Origin: Blastobasis lacticolella
Taxonomy: Eukaryota > Arthropoda > Insecta > Lepidoptera > Blastobasidae
Assembly (NCBI GenBank): GCA_905147135.1
Contig: LR990059.1
Location: forward strand, 17,135,001-17,199,000
Length of the DNA stretch: 64,000 bases
Direction: 5' to 3'
In this document: piece by piece, positions 56,323 through 64,000 of the stretch
Layout of the letters: each line of letters opens with the position of its first letter
Position numbering within the stretch: the first letter of the stretch is position 1
Made by a program: the position numbers and the translations under genes
The notes under the pieces: model-generated
Told to the model about the DNA's origin: nothing
Databases searched by the model: none
The model's input: the letters and a program-made list of their open reading frames with translations, nothing else

Positions 56323-58817
56323 GTTCCACTTACTTACCCTATGATACTTGAGAAGACCTACGTAGCTTCCTGTTAGTGAATTTTTGGTTTAATTCAACCT
56401 TTCAGGCAACAGTATACAAATAACAGTTTCGACAAGCTTTACATGACTATTTAACTTAGGTATAGTTAGGTAGCTAGGTATATTTTTATATGCTCCGTAG
56501 AATGACATGGCAACAATATGCAAAATTTATAAATTACTAATAAGTAGTTAGGCTCTATTGTTTGAGCAACTCTAGCATTAGTAAGCTTCAGAGTACAGAA
56601 GACAGCCTCTCAACCTACTCTGTTTACAGTTTGGACCACCTCTGGTTTGTAGCCGCATCTATATTTTATACTGGTGGTAGGTAGGATGACGAGCTGCCAT
56701 GTACAAATTGTGTTCATCGTCCACTTGTCGTAGTTGTGTAACATGTAGTACATCCTTGTCATTATCACCGCATAGCTGTCTCTCTCGATTTCTACATAAT
56801 GCTCCACGTGGAAGTATTTGGTAGAGACTGATAAGGCACCAATGAGAAAATTAGGAACTTCCGACTATCTTTGAGGTATGAATTTAAATAATGGGTGTCA
56901 CACATGCTTCGTGTTAGGTCATAGTTAATAGTAACTAGGGTCATAGGACCCTAATAAGCTAACCTTATAATTATAAGTCTGTTTTTTGTTGGATCTTCCT
57001 TTTTATATGTGAAAGGCATTTTGTGTGTTTATTGATTGAATATTTAATAATAAATAAAACATTTTATAAGGAAATTGGAAGAAAGATTGCTCGGGTAAAG
57101 TCTCCTACTCATTGCGTAAGTATCAGCTACATTTACTCGTGTAGTGGCTGATGTTTCCTGGTAAACTCTTCCGGACTCCCCCTACTTAGGAAACGCCTTC
57201 ATTGGAACGCCACAGAAACTTGGACTACAGATCTGCTTGTCGGATCGGAAGCGCTTCTAAAGAGATTTTCACTTTCAAATTTTGCTTAGGCCTACAAGTT
57301 GATAGTCTATGTTGATCCCGCTTTTGTCAGAGTCCGCTTACTTCTCTTCCTTCTCCATTTTGTTCGGTCCTCTGAATCCTAGCGTCGTAACCGTTGGCTC
57401 ACGCATCCTATTCCGCGATGTCAATCGTCGTCTTGTACTCACTTCTCTGAGCATCTATTTATTTCCCACGAACCCACCTATATCTGGGTTTTAAGCCCAG
57501 TTAAACATGCTAATTTGAAGCATGTAAGCATGCTATTTTTGAGTACTTTTTAGTAGCATGAGTGTACATAGTAGACATGTGTATGGCGAAAATTAGCATG
57601 TGTAAGTGGGGCCTTACGTAACATGTGACCCAGGCTCACCTTGGCCCTCTTTGGTAGTACCACGGGTAAGCACGGTTCAATCTATTTCACGCTTTACCTC
57701 TCAATTCATAAATAAAGGCTGCCACAGACAAGTCCCACTACCACTACCACTAGTCAGTGCACTGGTTACAGCAATATATTACTCCGTACCACCACAGAAA
57801 ACTGAGGAAAAACTCTACATCTACTCCACCGGAAAAAAATGAATGCCCAAAAACGAAGTAAAACGATTCCACGGCTTTCCATACAACTATTGGAATGCAA
57901 CTAATTTCCTTGGACCCCTTTTTGCATGTCAGCACACGAGCATGTGACTCGAATAAAAATGCGGTAGCGACCGCGGTCGGCTTTCATAAAGAAAGTGTTG
58001 CAAAAACCCGACATCAGAGGGGCCGACGGCGGGCGTATTTCTGTTAATTACCCCAAATATGTCGTTTATGAGTGTTCCTGGCTGCGCCGGCGCACGGGAC
58101 GCGACAAATTGTACGCACTAATGACGCACGACGGTCGACGCCGACGCTGGGTCGCTTGAACACGCCGCTTGGAGTTGCTGGGTAGAGCTTCCAAATGTGT
58201 GGATTTTTTCTTATACTATAGCAGACAGCCCGCCTGATGTTAGAGGTACCTAGCTGCAGCCCATAACATTCGATAGCTGTTCTGTTTCATATGTAAAAAT
58301 GCAGAATTGCTGGTGCGTTGTCGCTGTATGGACAGACAAAATGCTTGTAAAGCTGGCTGCATTGCCTTATTATTTTACTCTAGTGCAATTTTTGTATCTA
58401 GGCGACAGAAGTTTCTGCCGCCCCCAGTTTTACCCTTTGCTTTTTTTACAATATAGGAACTACGCAGCCATTTAACTGCTGTCTGACCTGATGAGCAGTG
58501 ATGATGCGATCGAAAGTGGAGCATGTCTGTCTAGAAACAGCTTCAAAGGCTAGCATCGCATCCGCTCCCTTAGGTTGCAGATGTCCTGGACGACGGTGGC
58601 CGCTTTCCATCAGGTGGACTGTTCGTCCGTGTGCCTCCCAAAGTAGTCTTGACAGTTAAGTGACATCGCACCTGCGGTTCTGCATTTTTTATTTAATCTA
58701 GTGCTTGAATCTATGTGTTACGACTACTAGCGACCATTTCAGCTTTCCATCGCCTGCACTATTGTCACTAAGTAGAGTAAAATTTTTTCTGGGCCCCAAG
58801 GGTGCTAGTTTATGTTT
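56323..58817. other. Upstream flank without recognised genes
   Basis: No gene recognised. A family D-like start occurs at 58209-58260 (gcagacagcccgcctgatgt), an exact TGCGC-CG-GCGCA at 58083-58094 in a GC islet, and a block at 58575-58640 (gacgacggtggccgctttcc, atcaggtggac) that recurs at 41513-41545. Confidence 0.45.
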
Positions 58818-58885
58818 GGCTCAATTGAATCTCAATTGGATCTTAATATGAAGTTTGACACATTTTTGCTATTCTGCTTCTAGGT
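58818..58885. repeat. Repeat family F piece
   Basis: ggctcaattgaatctcaatt, gaagtttgacacatttttgc, tattctgcttcta. Similar to 63725-63795 (ttgacacatttttgtattct). Confidence 0.5.
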
Positions 58886-58983
58886 TAAAACCAATGCTCT
58901 TCCAGCGAGCCTCCATTGGCCGGCCATTACACTTGCTAGACTGATTGTAACTCGAGTATGGTGGTAGATTTTAGAAGGCATCA

Positions 58984-59234
58984 TCATCACAGCCCGTAAC
59001 AGTCCACTGCAGGCCTTAGGGCCTCTCCCACGAAAGGGTAGGTTATTGCCATAATTTCCACGCTTGGCAGGCGGGTTGGAGATCGCAGTGTTTAAATAAT
59101 ACAATGGAAAATGCTGCTGCCCATTTTCCTACGGAGACTCTTGATCTTATGCCTCGAAAACATTAGTCGCCTTGTACGACACCCATGAGTGTAAGGGGTT
59201 GGTGCTATTCTACTCTGCCGGACACCACACGGCC
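58984..59234 (-). repeat. Repeat family C, full copy
   Basis: Reverse orientation: cagcccgtaacagtccactg to actctgccggacaccacacg. Confidence 0.75.
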
Positions 59235-59530
59235 TAAGTCTTAGAAGGCATCACCATTATCTATTCCATCATGACTTTATCGATATACCTTTTTTGCAGA
59301 ATACCCGAATTGTACAATCGTAGTGGAGTCGCAACTGAGTATTAATTGAATCTCAATTAAATATCAACAGCATCTGAGCTAAATAAAATTGTGATAATTT
59401 GGGCCTTCGGTACCTTGGGCCGCTGGTCTTCGGATGTTTAGCTGGTCTACCCACTTCTTGCTAGACTTTAGTCATTTCGTCTTGTATGATACCCGTCTTT
59501 GGAAGGGGTCTGTAGGTATACTTTATCATT

Positions 59531-59868
59531 ATTATCTTGGCGTTAATTTCCCGGTTGTGCTCCCGCGCACTAAGGCCCGGGGTCCGCCTTGACCATAATC
59601 CAGGATGAGGCAGATCAGGTAACTACGTGCCACTGCCATCTGACCTCCGTGACCCTGCTACCAGCGAAACCTGACCAGATTGGAGCATAGTTACAAATTC
59701 AGTCGCCTGAATGTACAGGTTTTATCACGTTGTTTTCCCTCACCGTAAGAGCATCGGTTAGTATTCAACTAATGTACATAACTCAGAAAAGAGTCATTGG
59801 TACATGACCGCAATGGGATTCGAGCCTGGTACCCACAAGTCGGATACCGTAGCCACACGGCAATCGAC
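59531..59868 (-). repeat. SINE family B, near-full copy
   Basis: tatcttggcgttaatttccc, ggtccgccttgaccataatc, gattggagcatagttacaaa, agcatcggttagtattcaac, and the head ggattcgagcctggtaccca and ccgtagccacacggcaatcg. Good reference for the uninterrupted family. Confidence 0.75.
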
Positions 59869-60213
59869 GCCCGGGGTCTATACACCTACATTATATAATG
59901 TTTTTTTTGCAATACCTATTGAGAAGCAAATTAGTAAACTGATCACTTGGTGGTGTGATCAGCACCAGAACGGTCGCCAAAGTTTTGGGCCAGAGAAATG
60001 TGAAGGTTCGTTACTTGAAGGCCCCAATATCGAACCGGAAGCAAGATCATTCTATAGGTAGTATGGTCTTACACGGCAGGGTACTTTCTTGAAAAGCGTA
60101 CTACATGTTCTGTTTAAATAGAAAAACAAAATTTGATCACGACAACGGTTAGTGAAGGACCTTTATTCAAAGTAATCTAAATAATTTTACTTCATCATAT
60201 ACATCATACACAC

Positions 60214-60448
60214 ACAGCCCATAACAACCCACTGCAGGACTTAGGACCTCTCCCACGAAAGAGGTTATTGCCATAATCTCCACGCTTAGCAGGCGGGTTG
60301 GAGATCGCAGCGTTGAAAATATAACCATGGAAAACGCTGCTGCCCATTTTCCAGGATACAGAGACTATATCTTTTGCCTCGAAAACATTAGACGCCTTGC
60401 ACTCACGAGTTGGTGCTATTCCACTCTGCCCGACACCACACGGCCAAT
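60214..60448 (-). repeat. Repeat family C copy
   Basis: cagcccataacaacccactg to actctgcccgacaccacacg, with small deletions. Confidence 0.7.
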
Positions 60449-60959
60449 TTGACATATTTAATCTAAATAAGAAACTACTACATTTATTTGAATAAATCGA
60501 ATTATTTAGATTCCTGTGGATAATAGGTACTTGTAGTTGCCTATCGTGCTCTACTTTTGTCTTTTGCTATTGAAACGTACACATACAACACCTTACGTCA
60601 CGCTTTTTTCCCATAGGCATAGGCAGATATCACGTTGTTCCACCTGCTACGGTCCTGAGTCCTGTCATAACTCTCTCCCTTCGTCCACGTTCATCAACTT
60701 TTTCATACGTACGCGTCGGTTAGTGTACTAGGTTCGGCGTACTCTACCAGAAACCACAAGGCCAAGTAGAGTTTAGTCGAGTCTGAAGAAGAAGCCTGAA
60801 TAAGTGACTTTTTGTTTATGTCCCTTGTGTGAATGTCTTATGTGGTCCTTTATAAGTAGGTACAGTCATGTTCATAGCGATCACTGTACAGGAATAGGCC
60901 ATGAGCGTGAAGTGTTTACTATTTACTAACCCGCCTAGGCCGGTTTGTGTTTGTTTTAA

Positions 60960-61400
60960 TTGGAAGTGGAGGCGTTCGCCGCGCGCGGGCGCGTCGCGGA
61001 ACGCGGAAGGCGCCGCGGGCGAGCGGGCTGCATTTGCCGCGCCATAGTTCCCTTTAAGTGTTTCAAAAGGCTGCCCAAAAATCGATCGTTAAAACACACT
61101 CTCGGAGCGGAAATAAAATATCAATAACAAGCTCGTTTGTAAGGAATAAATTCGGGAAATATTACAATCGCGCAGAGGTGCGCGGGCGCAGGCCGTGGCG
61201 TTCATAAATACGCTATAAAGCATTGTTCGCGGTCAACGCGTGGATTATGCTCGATTGTCCCGCGCCCTGCCCCCCGCGCGCCCCCCGCCGTCCCCCGCAC
61301 CCCCCGCGCCGCGCCCCGCGCCCCCGCCCCCACCCGCCCCCGCCCGCCGCCGCCCCGCGCTGATTGCACGTTGTACGCCGCCACCGCAGCATTGTTTCAT
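60960..61400. other. GC islets with a near-pure C tract
   Basis: 60970-61050 and 61165-61400 are very GC-rich. 61255-61365 is almost entirely C and G on the plus strand, with at least eight runs of four or more C. An exact TGCGC-GG-GCGCA lies at 61179-61190. Open frames here are Pro- or Gly/Ala/Arg-only and are not believed to be proteins. Confidence 0.5.
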
Positions 61401-62399
61401 ATCACTTTATCTTTTATATAACTCGCCTTTATGACCGACTTTAATGCGAAATTTTTAGCGAGTACGAAATCTGCTCTAGTTATTATGCTGCCATTTTTTC
61501 AATAGCATTTTATGCTTAAACCTGCCCCATTGTTTTCCGATTCTAATGATTGGAAACTGCTGTTGGCTCGAGTCTTGGGTTCGCTACGGCGGCTCCCGAT
61601 CGCTCGGCACGGACGCTAATATCGGTGTAGGTAACATAAGTGGCTGTCACGCTGGTCAATTGAGTTTACACAGGACTGTCTGTCCCGGAATTGTTGCCAG
61701 TGTGCGGTTATTATGGCTTTATGAAGTAGGACACTTCCTGAGTGTAGGTGCACAGTCATCTCGTTGAACGTAATGTCTCTTTACAGTGGGGCTTCTTGTG
61801 TGTCGCATAGGGTGGCCGGTGGCGGCAGTTAGGACATTCATTATTACGGTCCATCAGCTATAGTTAGGTTAGTTCTTTGTGTTTCTGAACTCCATACAGC
61901 AGGATATATGCTTGTACGTAGTTATTACGTTTGAAAGTGGCTTTGGGAGTTGCCACGGCTACCGTTTCGGTGATGTAATGTGTGGAAACATCGTAGAGTA
62001 GATTAGAATCTGTTACGAATGTTCAATGCGAAACATTATTGCATCAAATCGTTCACTGGTTACGAGATAAAGATGCAAAGGCTTCTTCGTATGATACGAT
62101 CAAGCCTAACTGCACTATCAATAATGTTGATAGAGCTATAGCAGAGCTAAGGTCATAAGTCCTAGAATTTATAGTGCTCACGATGCTCGCCACCTGGCTT
62201 TCTAAGCTTCCGAATTCCCACACCAGAACGTCACCCCGGCGGTCCGCGCCCAGCGGCGTTGGGCGGCGCAGACCAAGGTGCCGCACTCGTAATTTCGCAC
62301 TAAAATGCAGATAAAAGCCGTGTCGGTGGCACAACAAAGTAGTAACACAGGAGACATGTCACGGCAGTGTGTAGCTATAAATAGTGGTGTACACAGGGT

Positions 62400-62530
62400 G
62401 CTGTGCTTACGTGTATAAATACTGCGGTGCGCGCGCGCTTGATCTCCGCGGCGGGCGCCACGCTCCGCCGCGCCCACTAATCGCCCCGCGCCCGCCCCGC
62501 CGACACCCCCACCTTATCCCTTCCCGATAA
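62400..62530. other. CpG-rich islet
   Basis: A compact CpG-rich patch with a one-mismatch TGCGC-GC-GCGCT at 62428-62439 and a C-rich end. No gene recognised around it. Confidence 0.4.
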
Positions 62531-63624
62531 AGCTCAAAATGCAATGACAAACTTTCTAGCGCGATCCGGGTTCACCACAATCGAAATTCAAAGGATTTTC
62601 GACCGTATTAGAATTGTTTTAAGGTTAAATTTCGATTGGGTGGTGGACACAAAGGGCGCAAGACAGCGGAAGCGCTGCGATGGTATCGAGCGGTTTAATT
62701 AGTGGTGTAATTAAGAAGCGCGCGCTATCCGCAGCGATAATTGGATCATCAATCTGGGTGCGCCCGCGCCGCCTTCCCGGGATGCCGGCGGGAAAGCCGA
62801 TATTTCGATAGCTTCCTTCTTAGAATAGGTTGTTGTTGATAGGTAGGCTTTAGCAGTGAGGCGTGGACAACAATAACCAATAACCTAAGAATAAGTGGAA
62901 TTTGAGTCCTTGAAAATTCTTTATCAGAGCGTGAGCACAAACAATCGTTTCGTTTGTATATGTTTTTTACTTATAATTACGTAAGTTTGTCTTACCTGAC
63001 ACATTATGACTCAAAATATGACAATCATTACTGCAATTCTTAAGTAGGTAGCTAATTTAGCTCAATTGGATCTCAAGCGGGGGTTTAACATTTTTCTGGT
63101 ATCGTTTAACCACCACCAATGGCTTCCTAATTCCATTGAGCATTATAAAACGCCCGCAAGGCATTCACGAGTCACAAGGTTTCGCAGACTGCAGATATCC
63201 GTGGCGACGGTGACCTTCTTATCAGGTGCGCTGTCTGAGTGTGACCCTAGGCATTGAAGAGGCTCGGCTAATCACGATGCCCAGGCACTGGAGTTGCCGC
63301 CGGTGATGAGATGACTTACCACCCGGTAGCTAGCTCCCTTAGCCTCCCTCTACCACAAAAAAAAATTACAAACAACCAATTAGACTGCAAACGCGCCACA
63401 AAACGGTGCATCCGACATACACATTTTGAGTGTCCTGTGTCGCTCATTTCTGACATTCCCCGTAACTGTATAGCCTCGGGGACGGCTGTCACGTCGGAGT
63501 GGCGGCGCCTGCGCATGTGGCGGTAACAGTAGCCGCTGTGTACAAACAGCGTGACGGCTCCGCGATGGGGCGGCCATGGCGTATAGGGTTAGGTACACTT
63601 TAGTATTCTTAAATTAAAAAGGTG

Positions 63625-63795
63625 ACTGCTTACCTTCAGGCAGGCCACAAGCTTGTTTGCCACATTAGTGGTATAAAAAAAAGGCAATATGCTTTATCCT
63701 ATAGGCTTTAAGATTGTTAATTTACGAATGGTTCAAATGAGTTTCATTTGTACCTCAATAGGAAGCTTGACACATTTTTGTATTCTGCTGCTATT
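63625..63795. repeat. Family D end (-) next to family F piece
   Basis: 63625-63680: cttcaggcaggccacaagct, tgtttgccacattagtggta, ataaaaaaaa, the reverse of the D start. 63725-63795: gtacctcaataggaagcttg and acacatttttgtattctgct, family F. Confidence 0.6.
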
Positions 63796-64000
63796 TAAGC
63801 CTTAGATGGTAAAACATAAAAATATTCAACTGAGAGTCAATAATGATTCTCTGAAAGTTGAAATGAAATACCACTCTATCGATACAAGTTTTGTAGAATT
63901 CAATTTGTCTCAATCGAAATGAGTCACCAATTAAATTAAATTAGCTTACTAGGCCTTTGGACTACATCTACACTTAAAACCTAGTGTGATTAATAATAGA

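Noticed and set aside
61202..61434. Pro-rich or Gly/Arg-rich protein
   Set aside because: A low-complexity translation of a C/G tract with no domain or gene signals.
1..64000. CRISPR array, bacterial operons or integrated virus
   Set aside because: No regularly spaced identical repeats, no prokaryotic gene organisation, and no capsid, envelope or viral polymerase frame was recognised; the reverse transcriptase seen belongs to a non-LTR retrotransposon.

Overview
This window looks like nuclear DNA from an insect, most likely a moth or butterfly. It is AT-rich and has no bacterial-style gene packing. It is crowded with short interspersed repeats, many of them tRNA-derived or ending in the GAT/ATG-rich tails typical of RTE-type LINEs, and it carries small CpG-rich islets. 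I recognise one host gene: a Pax1/9-class paired-box gene, best matched to Pox meso (Poxm), on the minus strand. Five coding exons run from the start codon at 55054 to the stop at 19394. All splice sites are GT/AG and all intron phases agree (1, 2, 0, 0). The model predicts 231 residues with one complete paired domain and no homeodomain.

Layout. 1-19,300 is 3' flank and UTR of Poxm, with scattered repeats: SINEs, foldback and TA-flanked MITEs, LINE 3' ends, and a degenerate tandem repeat just after the stop codon. 19,394-22,130 holds exons 5, 4, 3 and 2, closely spaced. 22,131-54,975 is intron 1 (about 32.8 kb). It contains most of the mobile DNA: a jockey-like LINE pseudogene with a MITE inside it, a decayed Mutator-like DNA transposon with 67-bp terminal inverted repeats, two large foldback elements, and many SINE copies. 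It also has CpG-rich low-repeat blocks that could be regulatory. 54,976-55,054 is exon 1, with a CpG-rich promoter/5'UTR zone out to about 55,500. 55,500-64,000 is upstream flank with more repeats and several GC-rich islets, one a near-pure C/G tract.

The most unusual signal is not a gene. The 12-bp palindromic pattern TGCGC-NN-GCGCA occurs exactly 14 times in 64 kb of AT-rich DNA, with at least 12 further one-mismatch copies. Nearly all sit in isolated GC islets with unrelated flanks. It resembles an NRF1/Ewg binding site with a variable centre. A second theme is nested insertion: LINE fragments with 11-14 bp target-site duplications have landed inside copies of one tRNA-derived SINE family at least three times.

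All calls come from reading the sequence by eye and hand translation. Repeat boundaries are approximate, and family names A-I are local labels.
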